Positions 16,006 to 24,805 of a DNA stretch of 64,000 nt are shown here, piece after piece (the stretch's first letter is position 1; every line of letters starts with the position of its first letter). The translations under genes and the position numbers were made by a program. The stretch is from the NCBI RefSeq assembly GCF_009766005.1, contig NZ_LMUK01000058.1, positions 13,617 to 77,616 on the forward strand, given 5' to 3'. The notes under the pieces are model-generated. The model had not been told where the DNA came from and ran no database searches. It saw only the letters and a list, made by a program, of their open reading frames with translations. This stretch comes from Bradyrhizobium sp. S69. GTDB lineage: Bacteria > Pseudomonadota > Alphaproteobacteria > Rhizobiales > Xanthobacteraceae.

Positions 16006-16779
16006 ATGCCCGAGCAGACCCAAATGTTCATCCGCCTCGCTCTAACCGGCGACGTCCAGATGACGCCAAACAAGGACGGACTGTTTACCGCCGACCAAGT
16101 CGCGGTGCTGGCGGCCAAGCGCTACTGCAACATCCACAAGGTTGAAGATTACTCGATCGATATCAAGTGCAAGGTCCGCGGCGAGTGGAAGCCCGCCAAA
16201 ATCATGGCCACCGACAAGGGTCTTTGGTCGCCGGTCGAAATCTTCACTGCCTGCATCAAAGCCGCCGGCAAAAAGGTTTACGTCGTCGGCCCGGACACAA
16301 AGCTCAGCAACCCATTTCGAGGTGACCTCCGTCTCAACGAGGGCCTGATCGCCTCGATCGTGGGTGCAGCCGGCGTGAACCCCTATCTGACCAGGGCGGC
16401 GCAATATCAGGTTTGCCATCGCGAAGGCATTCCCGACTTCTGGCAGGGTCCCAAAGAGAACCTGTTTCAGGCCCATATCCGCGATCGATTTCCGGAATAT
16501 TCCGGCCAGATTCGCGTGAAAGCTGCCGCCGGCGACTGGACGCTGCCAATGTTGATGGTGATGTGCCAGTCCAGAAAAGCAGCCAAGTCTTCCGACTACC
16601 GAAAGTCGTTGTACGCCTTGAGCGAGGCCGGCTTGATCGAGCTCACGATGGGCGGCCGCTACGGCATCGGGACCGCGACCTTCGACTGGCTGGAGCCGGC
16701 ATATCTGCAGCCGCCACCGTCGCGGCTCGATGCTGTTGATGACGAAGCGATGGCGACGCTGGAGGCGTTGTCGGGATGA
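16006..16779 (+). CDS. Hypothetical element protein, 257 residues
   Basis: I do not recognise the family. The protein is soluble and well coded (MPEQTQMFIRLALTGDVQMT...). The central part (SIVGAAGVNPYLTRAAQYQV, DFWQGPKENLFQAHIRDRFP) is mixed alpha/beta. The last third looks like a winged helix (KSSDYRKSLYALSEAGLIEL, then MGGRYGIGTATFDWLEP). Its stop overlaps the start of the first metallophosphoesterase by four bases (ATGA), so the two are translationally coupled. It opens the left arm of the cryptic element. Confidence 0.7.
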   Translation: MPEQTQMFIRLALTGDVQMTPNKDGLFTADQVAVLAAKRYCNIHKVEDYSIDIKCKVRGEWKPAKIMATDKGLWSPVEIFTACIKAAGKKVYVVGPDTKLSNPFRGDLRLNEGLIASIVGAAGVNPYLTRAAQYQVCHREGIPDFWQGPKENLFQAHIRDRFPEYSGQIRVKAAAGDWTLPMLMVMCQSRKAAKSSDYRKSLYALSEAGLIELTMGGRYGIGTATFDWLEPAYLQPPPSRLDAVDDEAMATLEALSG

Positions 16780-17600
16780 CCAAGCTCTGGATCTGGTCCG
16801 ACCCTCATTACGAACATAACGACACGATGACGGCACACCCGGCGCCGAATCACGACGTTTGCGTGATCGCCGGCGATTTCTCATACCTCGAGCAAGCCGT
16901 CGAAACGCTCAGTGCCGAGCCCGGTCATTGGATTGGCAACAGGCAGACAGTCTATGTCCCCGGCAACCATGAATTTTATCGCACGCGCCGCGGTTCAATG
17001 GAGTCAGCAGAGCGTGCCGCAGCCGAAGCCGCAGGCGCCAGCAGGCTTTTCCTGCTGAATCCGGGTGAAGTCGAGCTCAATCGGATCCGGTTTCTCGGCT
17101 GCACGCTTTGGACCGACTACGCCCTGTACGGCGACCTCGTTAATGCCATGGCCGACGCACAAATCGGAATGAACGACTACAACCTGATCCGCACCGAGGA
17201 CGGGGCGCCTCCAGGTAAAGCCATCCGCTTCACACCAGACGCCGCATTCCGCCGCCACATCCGCGAACGCAAGTGGCTTGAAAAGAAGCTGGCCGAGCCG
17301 TTCGACGGCCCAACTGTCGTCGTCACGCATCACGGCCCGTCGCCGAAATCTGTCCCCGATCGCTTCGAAGGCGACCCGCTGACGCCGGCATTCTCATCCA
17401 ACTTGGAACACATCATTGAAACGTATCAGCCGGCCGCATGGATTCACGGCCACACCCACGACAGCTTCGACTACATGATCGGCAAAACCCGCATCGTCTG
17501 TAACCCGGCCGGCTATCCCCATGAGCCCAATCCGGACTTCGTCCGCGATCTCGTCATCGAGATCGATGACTATGAGCCGACGGCGACGATGAAGATGTAA
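16776..17600 (+). CDS. Calcineurin-like metallophosphoesterase (first of three)
   Basis: All five metal-binding motifs are present in order: D-x-H (SDPHYEH, residues 9-11), GD (IAGDFS), GNHE (YVPGNHEFY), H in VTHHGPS, and GHTH (IHGHTHDSFD). Length 274 residues. The reaction is a two-metal hydrolysis of a phosphoester, phosphodiester or nucleotide; the substrate cannot be told. It is a paralogue of the enzyme at 31376-32254: both end with a similar stretch (VCNPAGYP/VCNPRGYP and a Met-Lys/Arg-Met tail). It overlaps the gene upstream (ATGA). Confidence 0.85.
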   Translation: MTKLWIWSDPHYEHNDTMTAHPAPNHDVCVIAGDFSYLEQAVETLSAEPGHWIGNRQTVYVPGNHEFYRTRRGSMESAERAAAEAAGASRLFLLNPGEVELNRIRFLGCTLWTDYALYGDLVNAMADAQIGMNDYNLIRTEDGAPPGKAIRFTPDAAFRRHIRERKWLEKKLAEPFDGPTVVVTHHGPSPKSVPDRFEGDPLTPAFSSNLEHIIETYQPAAWIHGHTHDSFDYMIGKTRIVCNPAGYPHEPNPDFVRDLVIEIDDYEPTATMKM

Positions 17601-17637
17601 GATTGCGACTTGCAGCCCGGCACCTCATAAGATCGCG

Positions 17638-18159
17638 ATGCAAACACACTTCACCGCAGACAACCATTTCGGGCACGCAAGCATCATCACCATGTCGGCG
17701 CGCCCGTTCGTGACCGTCGAGGAGATGGATGAGACAATGATCGCGAACTGGAACGCCGTCGTGTCGCGCGGCGACAACGTCTGGCACGTTGGCGACTTCG
17801 CCCACCGCATTGACGCCAAGCGTAAGCGTGCCATCTTCAGCCGGCTCAACGGCTCCAAGCATTTGGTGCAGGGCAACCACGACGACGCCGACACCCTCAA
17901 GCTCGGCTGGGCCAGCATCGGCCAGATCAGGCAGATCATCCTCGAGGGCCAGAAGATTGTGTTGTGCCATTACGCCCTGCGGACCTGGCCGGGCTCACGC
18001 CGCGGCGCCATCCATTTATACGGTCACTCTCACGGTACGCTGCCCGGCAATGCGCAGTGCCTTGACGTCGGCGTCGACTGCTGGGACTTCCGGCCGGTAA
18101 CGTTGGCCGAGATCAAAGAGGTCCTGGAGCGCGAGCCCACCGCGGGAATGGTGCCGTGA
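17638..18159 (+). CDS. Small metallophosphoesterase (second of three)
   Basis: This 173-residue protein belongs to a compact phage/bacterial phosphoesterase type starting with TADNHFGH. Further motifs are WHVGDFAHR, QGNHDD, LCHYALRTWP and YGHSHG, so all metal ligands are present. It lies 37 bases after the first metallophosphoesterase in the same direction. Such small enzymes are frequent on phages and plasmids and often act on nucleotides or nucleic-acid ends; that is inference here. Confidence 0.85.
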   Translation: MQTHFTADNHFGHASIITMSARPFVTVEEMDETMIANWNAVVSRGDNVWHVGDFAHRIDAKRKRAIFSRLNGSKHLVQGNHDDADTLKLGWASIGQIRQIILEGQKIVLCHYALRTWPGSRRGAIHLYGHSHGTLPGNAQCLDVGVDCWDFRPVTLAEIKEVLEREPTAGMVP

Positions 18160-18187
18160 TCTCGACCTCGCACCGCTGCAGCCATCA

Positions 18188-18457
18188 TCACGGTCCTTCC
18201 AGCCAATAGAATGCGTCTGTTGTCAGCACCCAATTCATATTTGGACCCCAAAAAACCACTGGTTCGCTTCCGACCGAGGTCGGTGCTTCGTCTCGATCAA
18301 GGCCGGCCAGGTAATTTCTCAGCCGACCATCGAGCATATTGTCGAGAATCTCCCATGAGCGGAGATCGACCTGTTTGATATCCGGATCGAACTCGTCACG
18401 TTTCGGCGCCCAGCCGGTTTCCAGCCGCTCCAGCAGTCTTTGCATTACGTCCGTCAT
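18188..18457 (-). CDS. Hypothetical small protein of the AAA+ ATPase operon
   Basis: 89 residues from ATG 18457 (MTDVMQRLLERLETGWAPKR...). The start overlaps the previous stop (ATGA), so it is the third gene of a coupled minus-strand operon beginning with the AAA+ ATPase. The N-terminus is helical and the rest mixed (DLRSWEILDNMLDGRL, EPVVFWGPNMNWVL). No known domain is recognised. Confidence 0.65.
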   Translation of the reverse strand: MTDVMQRLLERLETGWAPKRDEFDPDIKQVDLRSWEILDNMLDGRLRNYLAGLDRDEAPTSVGSEPVVFWGPNMNWVLTTDAFYWLEGP

Positions 18458-18654
18458 CTGACGTCGTTCTCGCCGACAACGCGGCAGAATCCGAGACATA
18501 GACTGTCGTAAAGCGCGACCGCCTCGGCGTATTCAGCATCGGACTCATGAGCCCTTCGCGCCAATGTCCAAGTGCTGGCGACCGATTCCGCAGGGACCGC
18601 GATTTCGCGATCCCCCACTGTGTAACGTCGCAACCATCGCGTTTTGTCAGCCAT
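18454..18654 (-). CDS. Hypothetical small protein of the AAA+ ATPase operon
   Basis: 66 residues (MADKTRWLRRYTVGDREIAVP...), with overlapping junctions on both sides: its ATG overlaps the ATPase stop and its TGA overlaps the next ATG. The pattern (short beta hairpin followed by a helix containing ESDAEYAEAVALYDSLC) suggests a small accessory or adaptor protein. Function unknown; the tight coupling suggests it works with the ATPase. Confidence 0.65.
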   Translation of the reverse strand: MADKTRWLRRYTVGDREIAVPAESVASTWTLARRAHESDAEYAEAVALYDSLCLGFCRVVGENDVR

Positions 18655-20204
18655 CAGTGCCTCGACGCGTGTTCGTCACGAGCGGTCACCGTCGCAGAGA
18701 TGATCTTCTGCAACTTCCTGACGCTTCCGTTTTCACCCCACATCCGGGCCACGACTGCCAGCTCATCCGGCGCCAGCGCAGGCATAAACGACGCCGGCTG
18801 CTTCAGCTCCGCCGCCAGATCCCGCAGGATCGACGCCGCCAGACCGGAAACATGCTCGACGCCCGGCGACTTGACCTTGATCGCGCGCAAGCGGTCCTTG
18901 AGCGGCGACGGCAGCTTGGCATCATCGTTCGCGGTCATGCAGTAACACACGTGCGACAGATCGCATTCGACCTCGAGCCCCGGATCCGGGTAGGTCCGCG
19001 CCGTTTCACGCTCCAAGAACGGCATCAACGCGTTTGCCAGGTTGCCTGCGGTGTAGCCCATGCCGGCCTTGTCGATCTCGTCGATGAGCATCAGCGGGTT
19101 CGCGACCTTGTGATCAGCGATCGCCGACAGCGGATAACAGGCAAGCGCGGTCGACCACCTTTTCGGCGTTCCAGCAAATGAGTTGTCGCTGCTGCCGGCC
19201 GCATCGTATCGGCGCAGCGGCGCACCCAGCAGTTCCGCAAGCCGACGCACAAGGCGTGACTTCCCGCAGCCGGGCTCGCCCACCAGCACAAACGGCCGAA
19301 ACCGCAATGGCTCATCCTGGCGCAGATCGACCAGCATCATATCGATGGCCGCGGTCGCATGCGGGAACTCAGCCCGCAGCACATCCCGGATTTCCCTTAA
19401 GTCAGGCGTCATCAGCAGCGATGTGGGACGGCCGACCAGAGCCTTGTACGGCGCCTGGAGCTTCGGCTCGCCGACAATCACGGTCACTACCCACTCGCTG
19501 GACTGGTAGGCTTCCACGTCGCCCGCTGCTTGCAGCGAACCGAGTTCCTGGATCAGGCTACTCGCCCGCTCATGAACCCGTTCAGCGGCTTCGACAGCAG
19601 CAACAGCCGCGGCGGCACGATCTTCCCGGTCGCGATCCTTCTTGGCAGCCAGCGCCCGCAGCCACTCCTTTTCCAGCACCGCCTTGAACGGGTCGTCGCC
19701 GATGGCTGGAAAGCCGTTTGCCATGCATTCCCAGCGCTCAAAGCGCTTCATTGCTTCCGGCAGCAATCCTTGCTCGATCGTCGTCAGATCGCCCTCCATC
19801 TCGTTGAACGCGCTCAGCAGCGCTTCCATAAAACCGAATGTCCACGGCTGACCTGGACGCGCCGCCAGCATCAACCAGAGCAAATCCAGCCCGGTGCCGT
19901 TATGATGCAGCCGGCGTCGCAGATGCAGGCACCGTCGCCTTGTGTGGTCAGGATGCCACTGCGTGAGCTGCGTCATGTGCTGCGCGGTGAACGCGATATC
20001 CGGCCGTGCCGCCGTCGTTGCCAGCGCCACCTTCCGCAGTGCCATTTCCCAGCTATCCGTCAGCAAAATGTCCAACAGCAAATGCATTTTCGTCGCTCCG
20101 GAAACCCCTAAAATGACTCGTGCGCCTGCTGATTCGGCCCTATCCTCAAGGACCGATCGGACGTGATCTGAATACTGATTTTGGTGTGCTTTTGGGTTCG
20201 ACAT
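18654..20204 (-). CDS. AAA+ ATPase (Lon/MoxR-like module) with long helical N-terminus
   Basis: 516 residues. The N-terminal 230 are helical and charged (including an Ala/Glu-rich coiled-coil-like stretch around residues 195-225). The AAA+ core has Walker A GEPGCGKS (about 302-309), Walker B LMLIDEIDKA (about 370), sensor 1 YCMTAND and an arginine-finger region SPLKDRLRAI, the pattern of Lon-type and MoxR-type ATPases. There is no Lon protease domain. It heads a three-gene coupled operon and is divergent from the RHH protein at 20262. Roles could be substrate remodelling, DNA partition-like work or defence; none is proven. Confidence 0.8.
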   Translation of the reverse strand: MSNPKAHQNQYSDHVRSVLEDRAESAGARVILGVSGATKMHLLLDILLTDSWEMALRKVALATTAARPDIAFTAQHMTQLTQWHPDHTRRRCLHLRRRLHHNGTGLDLLWLMLAARPGQPWTFGFMEALLSAFNEMEGDLTTIEQGLLPEAMKRFERWECMANGFPAIGDDPFKAVLEKEWLRALAAKKDRDREDRAAAAVAAVEAAERVHERASSLIQELGSLQAAGDVEAYQSSEWVVTVIVGEPKLQAPYKALVGRPTSLLMTPDLREIRDVLRAEFPHATAAIDMMLVDLRQDEPLRFRPFVLVGEPGCGKSRLVRRLAELLGAPLRRYDAAGSSDNSFAGTPKRWSTALACYPLSAIADHKVANPLMLIDEIDKAGMGYTAGNLANALMPFLERETARTYPDPGLEVECDLSHVCYCMTANDDAKLPSPLKDRLRAIKVKSPGVEHVSGLAASILRDLAAELKQPASFMPALAPDELAVVARMWGENGSVRKLQKIISATVTARDEHASRH

Positions 20205-20261
20205 GAAATTCGTCGTACAGCAGAACCGTCAACAATGGGTTAATCTCAAGGATTCGATGAA

Positions 20262-20582
20262 ATGGTGGTTAAGAAAACGCGTGGCCGTCCGCCAGGTGAT
20301 CCGCAGGACATCCGAACCGAGCGCATCGCGATCCGTGTCCACCCGGATCTGCTGTTCGAATTGAACGTGCTCGCCAGGTACGAGGGCGTCACCCGATCGG
20401 TGCTGATCGAACGCCTGCTGATCCGGCTGGTCAATGACCACTTTGGCAGGACCGTGGTCGACCGGGTTGGACGCTATCTCAACGAGCCGCCCACCGCCGC
20501 AGACGACCGAGCGCTCGGAAAAGGTGTGGAATACCTCAGGAAGGAAGTCCGCAAAGTGAGGAAGTCACGTCAAACGGGGTGA
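20262..20582 (+). CDS. Ribbon-helix-helix DNA-binding protein
   Basis: 106 residues. A basic N-terminus (MVVKKTRGRPPGDP) precedes the RHH unit: strand ERIAIRVHPDLLFEL, helix NVLARYEGVTRS, helix VLIERLLIRLVND. The C-terminal part is a charged helix (GVEYLRKEVRKVRKSRQ). Such proteins act as dimeric repressors or partition/copy-control factors. It is divergent from the AAA+ operon, sharing a short intergenic region it may regulate, and lies just before the iteron/AT-rich region, which fits a role in replicon control. Confidence 0.75.
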   Translation: MVVKKTRGRPPGDPQDIRTERIAIRVHPDLLFELNVLARYEGVTRSVLIERLLIRLVNDHFGRTVVDRVGRYLNEPPTAADDRALGKGVEYLRKEVRKVRKSRQTG

Positions 20583-20614
20583 TGTAAGTAAGCCACGTTT
20601 TTATTGGGTTTCTA

Positions 20615-20644
20615 GCGCTGCCTTTTATTTAGGCGGCACTTTTT
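20615..20644 (+). terminator. Terminator after the RHH gene
   Basis: An imperfect 8-bp stem (GCGCTGCC at 20615-20622, GGCGGCAC at 20632-20639, one mismatch and one G-U pair) with a nine-base loop is followed by five T residues. It lies 33 bases after the RHH stop. Confidence 0.6.
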
Positions 20645-20825
20645 AGGTATATATTCCTAGAATTTCACAATCTTAATGCGAGTGGTACATATAACATATC
20701 TTATAGATGTAAATTAAAACGATACCTCAATCCTAATTCTACAACAGATGTAATGACTTAATCTCTTTGCCCTCGTGATATGGCTGTCTATCCCTCATCG
20801 AAAAACATCATTTTGAGGGCTAAAC

Positions 20826-21049
20826 AAAAGTACCCGATATCGGTGTACCTAAAAGTCTACACTACTGGGTACTTTTCCCAGATCGGTTGATGGGCTCAAA
20901 AGTCACCGAGCACGGGTACTTTTTTCGACACTTATTCAACAGCCACACGCATTTCCTCAAAAACCACTTATCCCGCAAAAGTCACCATAGACGGGTACTT
21001 TTCAGGCGAAAATCGTCAAAAATAAAAGTACCCAGAACTGCAGATCAAA
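20826..21049. repeat. Array of 26-bp dyad units built on AAAAGTACCC/GGGTACTTTT
   Basis: Units start at 20826, 20851, 20898, 20977 and 21024. Each has a left half AAAAGT(A/C)(C/T)(A)C, a six-base spacer and, in three units, a perfect right half GGGTACTTTT (20867, 20914, 20993). The first unit begins with a perfect AAAAGTACCC, and the last is mainly a left half (AAAAGTACCC at 21024). A further GGGTACTTTT lies at 26870, next to the putative initiator gene. The repeated dyad design fits binding sites of a dimeric or monomer/dimer replication initiator. Confidence 0.8.
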
Positions 21050-21188
21050 TTGGGACCTTTCTGAGGGAAGGGTTGAGGCGAAGACATAGGTTTCATGAGT
21101 AATAGACGAGTTCCATAATTCTGATTCTGAAGTTGTATCAATGGTTTACGAACAATCGCGATCCGTACGAATCCTTAAATAGCAAGGG

Positions 21189-21238
21189 TTTAATTAATCC
21201 TTCCAAAAACCTCCGCTCAATTAATTCTTCCAAAAAAC
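21189..21238. repeat. Two AT-rich direct repeats
   Basis: TTAATTAATCCTTCCAAAAA (from 21190) recurs as TCAATTAATTCTTCCAAAAA (from about 21217). They lie just beyond the iteron array and could belong to the unwinding part of an origin. Confidence 0.6.
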
Positions 21239-21615
21239 TACTACACGTTTTAGTCCGCTGACTACACGGCTGGCGCCCGAACAACCATCGACCAATTTTC
21301 ATATTGGATTCTGAACGCCTGACGGCGAACAGCCACTCGCAACCCTCTTGGCAGCATGCTGTCGATCCGGAGCGCTGCGCGGCATTTGCTGTCGACAAGT
21401 TTCGTTATCGCCGGCTGCGCCGTTAATGCGCTGGCGCGGTGAAATGACATTCGAGCTGACGACCAGCAAAACCGTAACTACTGGTCATTTGGCCGGATCT
21501 CGGCTCGGCTGGTAATGGCGACAGCAACAAGATCAGATTCTGGTTTTGCCGGATTTCTGCCGACGGATGCTTCGCCTTCTTGCGTCTTGCCGGTTTTACC
21601 GGGATTCTGGCCGGC

Positions 21616-22014
21616 ATGACTTACCTTGAACGATCATCTGTCGAACAGATCGACCATGTACGGCTGACAGGTTTCCAGCGTGCTGGAACACGTCCCAGCG
21701 GTAAACTGCGTCGTCCTACGCCGGAATCTGCAAAAGCTCGTGCACGGGCTTCTGGCCGGCTCAGGACGGCTGTCTACAGATGCAATCTCGACCGGAACAA
21801 GAAACCCGAGTCTAGCGTCGTCGCTATGGCGCTTTTAGCCGCCGTCGTCACCCAAACCTCGCTGAAGGCATTTGACGCGGCTTCTGTCAGCATCGTGACA
21901 GCTGCTTTTGCCGATTTGCAGGAACGCGGCTATGAGCGAAGCGAAATTGAAGCCGTTTTCAAACGGTTCAGAAAGATGCTGGTCGCTCGGCCGGACTTCG
22001 TGTCGAACGAATAG
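21616..22014 (+). CDS. Hypothetical element protein
   Basis: 132 residues from ATG 21616 (MTYLERSSVEQIDHV...); longer starts are open but less likely. The first half is basic (SGKLRRPTPESAKARARASGRL) and the second half helical (FDAASVSIVTAAFADLQERGYERSEIE, then VFKRFRKMLVARPDF). No family recognised. A strong bidirectional terminator follows at 22080. The basic start suggests nucleic-acid contact, which is only an inference. Confidence 0.55.
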   Translation: MTYLERSSVEQIDHVRLTGFQRAGTRPSGKLRRPTPESAKARARASGRLRTAVYRCNLDRNKKPESSVVAMALLAAVVTQTSLKAFDAASVSIVTAAFADLQERGYERSEIEAVFKRFRKMLVARPDFVSNE

Positions 22015-22079
22015 TTGACATTTGACCGGATCCCGTGATTCATCGTTCTGTGACCTGGCAAGTTACATGATCTGGAAAA

Positions 22080-22110
22080 CCCGACAGATGTCCAAATCTG
22101 TCGGGTTTTT
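22080..22110 (+). terminator. Rho-independent terminator
   Basis: A perfect 10-bp stem CCCGACAGAT/ATCTGTCGGG (22080-22089, 22096-22105) with a six-base loop, followed by five T residues and preceded by four A residues, so it should work in both directions. A second perfect 9-bp hairpin without a T run (AATCTGCTA at 22137-22145 and complement at 22152-22160) lies just downstream. Confidence 0.85.
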
Positions 22111-22221
22111 CGTTGCTCGTGAAACGACGTTTTACAAATCTGCTATTCAAGTAGCAGATTCTCAAATTCATGGTTTGCCGGATTTCAACCTGATGTTTTA
22201 TACTCGGTCGCTGGTCCCGAT

Positions 22222-22515
22222 GTGATATGTCGCAAAAGTCGGCAAACGAACGATCAAAATGCATATAAAGCCCGGTCGAAATCCGCCGGTGAACCGCCCT
22301 CGTGGGCGGTCGCAAACGCATTCATGGCTGTCGTCATCGAAGCGAAGCTGAATGCTGATCCCGATATTCCATATCGATTAATCATCGATCGCGTCGCGCG
22401 ACGTCGTCAGCTCCGATCCACAATACAAGCGCGATGCAGTTCTCAACGTCGTGCCACGTTTTGCCGGACCACGTTCTCGCCGACCACGGGTTTGGTGAGA
22501 ACCAATGGCACGTAG
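22222..22515 (+). pseudogene. Hypothetical element gene, apparently frameshifted
   Basis: The frame opens protein-like (SWAVANAFMAVVIEAKLNAD, then IPYRLIIDRVA) but after 22398 it becomes Arg/Ser/Thr-rich and random-looking. The neighbouring frame continues with a better sequence (RDVVSSDPQYKRDAVLNVV) to a stop just before the ATG at 22505. One frameshift in the GCGCGACG region explains this. The true start may be the ATG at 22324. No family recognised. Confidence 0.4.
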
Positions 22516-22612
22516 CACAGCAGATCAAATGCGGATCAACAACCAGAAGATAGTTGATGCATTGGTCCGTGCTGCCTCACGAACGCTCACGCGTGCAGCC
22601 GGCATGGCTCAG
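22505..22612 (+). other. Possible 5' end of an interrupted element gene
   Basis: An ATG at 22505 follows the preceding gene closely and opens a helical, protein-like sequence (MARSTADQMRINNQKIVDAL). After about 36 codons the reading becomes random, and fragments of chromosomal genes on the other strand begin. This point may be the left edge of foreign debris inserted into the element. Confidence 0.35.
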
Positions 22613-22814
22613 GATCACTTCATCACTGCCGAAAAGGCTGCATTCAAATCGCCTGTTGCTTTCCAGACCAGCACGTTCCGCACCGTGGGTCCGCGCTCCG
22701 ATTGCGGTCTCGACTACTTGTCCGTGTTCTTGCTTGGCCATTTTCTTTTCCTCCTAGGACCGAAAGAGTACATCGACTTGAGCGGGATTAATGGCGGCGA
22801 ACTAGCGATGAATC

Positions 22815-22922
22815 TCACGTTCGAGCGCGTTGACGACAGATGTCTCCTTTGAAGTCGATCCCGACCCTGTCTCTCATCGGGACGCCATTCTTCATGTCGA
22901 GAAAGAACTTTCGCATTGCCAT
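22815..22922 (-). pseudogene. DUF6894-like remnant
   Basis: From ATG 22922 the reading MAMRKFFLDMKNGVPMRDRV resembles the start of DUF6894 proteins, small Rhizobiales proteins beginning with a short beta-rich segment and a D/G-rich turn. The frame ends early, and the expected continuation (SVVNALEREIHR) appears in a shifted frame. A further short minus-strand frame with a strong AGGAGG site starts near 22740 but decays too. Confidence 0.4.
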
Positions 22923-23123
22923 ACCTCAAATCGCTTCAAGAACAGAACATCATCAGTGCGGGCGGCAACATAGGAAAAGGCTTGCCGGAACTCCGCGCCT
23001 TGACCTGAGTGGCAGTGGACGTTTCAGCAAATAGCCATGGCGGCGCAGCCGCCTCGACATCAGGCCATCAATGCGCGGTTTGGGCAGCTTTCGACTTTCG
23101 AGTGTCCATGCGCACCGTTTGGG

Positions 23124-23642
23124 TCAATCCGATGGATCAGGTTTCGTTTCCGCCTGGGCCCGACGACGGCGAGGGAACGGAAGGCTCCCCAACGGATTGG
23201 CCCAGCCCAAGGAGTAGACAATGTCAGAGAAAAATCGCGACCCGGGCATATCCAAAGACTCTGGTCCGATGGACATGGCAAAGTCGGCAGGATAGCGAGT
23301 CCGTGGGAGCGCGTACCAAATTGGTTCCCCGGCCTCCACGTAGATTTGGCCTTCACAGATCATCAGCCTGACGGCCATCCTCTCCGCTTTCGTGAGCCTT
23401 TCGGCGAGATTGCCTGCGCCCTTGAAGTTGAAGTCGGCGGTCTTTAGACGGCAGGGGAGATATCGGAATAATAACCCTTCCCAATGCGTTCCTTGCCGAA
23501 TTGCAAGCGCCGCCGGGTTGTCGATGCTGAATTCCGCGGACGCGTTCGGCGTCGCCTTGGTGGTACTTGAGGATTGCGATGATTTTGTTGAACAGTCAGT
23601 TTCATCTAGGCACGCAATAAATTGCGTGATCTCGGCTTATCA
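23124..23642 (-). pseudogene. 5'-truncated open frame of unknown family
   Basis: A long coding-like minus-strand frame runs from a stop near 23643 to a stop at 23124 with no ATG, GTG or TTG near its beginning. It contains well-formed protein sequence (FSIDNPAALAIRQGTHWEG, LAERLTKAERMAVRLMICEG, IYVEAGEPIWYALPRTRYP, FAMSIGPESLDMPGSRFFSD). The first internal ATG is at 23378. It looks like the C-terminal two thirds of a chromosomal gene cut off upstream. I do not recognise the family. Confidence 0.5.
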
Positions 23643-23719
23643 TATAGCGGAGTGGATTTGGGGCGACTGGCGACCATCGTATTGACACTCGCAACGCCAT
23701 ATTGGCGGGTAGATGAAGA

Positions 23720-24052
23720 GCCATTTCCAATCAAGGGGTGCCGTGATGGAATTCATCGCCCCGCCCGTGCGGCAACGGGAAACCATCATCCCGTTCGCCG
23801 ACGCAGACAAGGCCCGCGGACAGATTGGTCGATTGGTTGGCGACTATTTGGACCACGTCGCCCTCCCGCTGGATGCGTGCCTTGCACGGCGATCGTGCCG
23901 GCGGCGAGGATGATGCGCTGCTGACGTTCGTAGAGCGACGGCCAGATCACCAGGTTGGCGACACCGGTTTCGTCTTCGATCGTAATGAACATGACACCCT
24001 TTGCGGATCGGCGTTTGAGGTGCAGTGGAATGTTTACCCCGCTGAAATCCAA
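23720..24052 (-). pseudogene. dnaE2: Fragment of dnaE2 (error-prone DNA polymerase III alpha) C-terminus
   Basis: The reading KRRSAKGVMFITIEDETGVA, NLVIWPSLYERQQRIIL and AAGTIAVQG matches the OB-fold/C-terminal part of DnaE2. After a frameshift the family ending continues (GDVVQIVANQSTNLSAG, then VGERDDGFPLPHGRGDEFHH). Only the last 100 or so of about 1100 residues remain. Clearly a non-functional scrap. Confidence 0.85.
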
Positions 24053-24409
24053 AACCCTCTAGGCGGCGCTCCAGCGGCGCCTGACAGGCATCCGCAGGTA
24101 GTTCACAGGGTGCTAGCTAGGCGGCAGGATCCGTGCGGTCGACCTAAACTCCATTGGGGCCTGGGATCGGTATTGGGTCAAAGGGAAGTAAAACCGGAAA
24201 AACTTCCCATTTGTTCGAAGAACAATATTCTGTGCGTGCGCAGGAGGATTTGCGATACGCGTTTTTCTGTACAACAGCTGGCAGCCGCACGAACCCTCGC
24301 CGACAACAAGATCGCCATTGCGCGGGCGATGTCTGAGGGCGGCAACCTCCGGCCAGCGTCTCGTGGGCGGCGCGGACTACCGCCTCGGCGTCGATGTCGA
24401 ATTTCTACG

Positions 24410-24787
24410 TCAGCGATCTTGCCAGAGGCGGCCAAGCTTATGCATGGCGACGAAGCGACCTTCGAGACCGATGTAGTGCTCCCAGCCTAGTTCGACTGCC
24501 GCTTCAACCGCGACGCGCGCACGGGTCGTGCCGAGAACCGCCTTTTTGTAGGTAGTGTCCTGATGCTCGAAGAGCAATCGGCACGGCATGGAGACAACCG
24601 CCGTCGGAATGCGTTGCTCCTGAAGAATGTCCCGCGCCTGAACCGCGAGGTGCAGTTCCGAGCCGGTGCTCAGGATGGTGAGCTTGCGCTCGCCGCCCTC
24701 GGCCTTATGCTGGATATAGTCACCCTTGGCCGACTTGTTCTCGTTGTCGGGTTCTCGACGCAACAGCGGCATCGGCGGGCGATGCAT
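24410..24787 (-). pseudogene. tkt: Fragment of transketolase C-terminus
   Basis: The translation carries the transketolase C-terminal domain: LRREPDNENKSAKGDY, RKLTILSTGSELHLAVQARD, TAVVSMPCRLLFEHQD, YKKAVLGTTRARVAVEAAVE and LGWEHYIGLEGRFVAMH. The PP and pyrimidine-binding domains are missing and the ends are degraded, so this is a relic of a gene present elsewhere in the genome. Confidence 0.9.
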
Positions 24788-24805
24788 TCGACGGAAGAGC
24801 GGATG

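Larger units (their letters stand above)
20640..21615. other. AT-rich non-coding region with iterons, candidate replication origin
   Basis: About 970 bases without a supportable gene. Bases 20640-20760 and 21100-21240 are much more AT-rich than anything nearby. Between them is a set of repeated dyads built on GGGTACTTTT (listed separately), and at 21189-21238 two AT-rich direct repeats. Iterons flanked by AT-rich duplex-unwinding stretches are the classical layout of an iteron plasmid origin; a candidate initiator gene lies at 26987-27880. I could not find certain DnaA boxes. From 21240 to 21615 I see nothing specific. Confidence 0.55.

Noticed and set aside
20826..21049. Repeated dyads that might suggest a CRISPR array
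   Set aside because: The units are 26-bp palindromic sites at irregular spacing with no constant repeat/spacer structure and no cas genes; iterons fit better.
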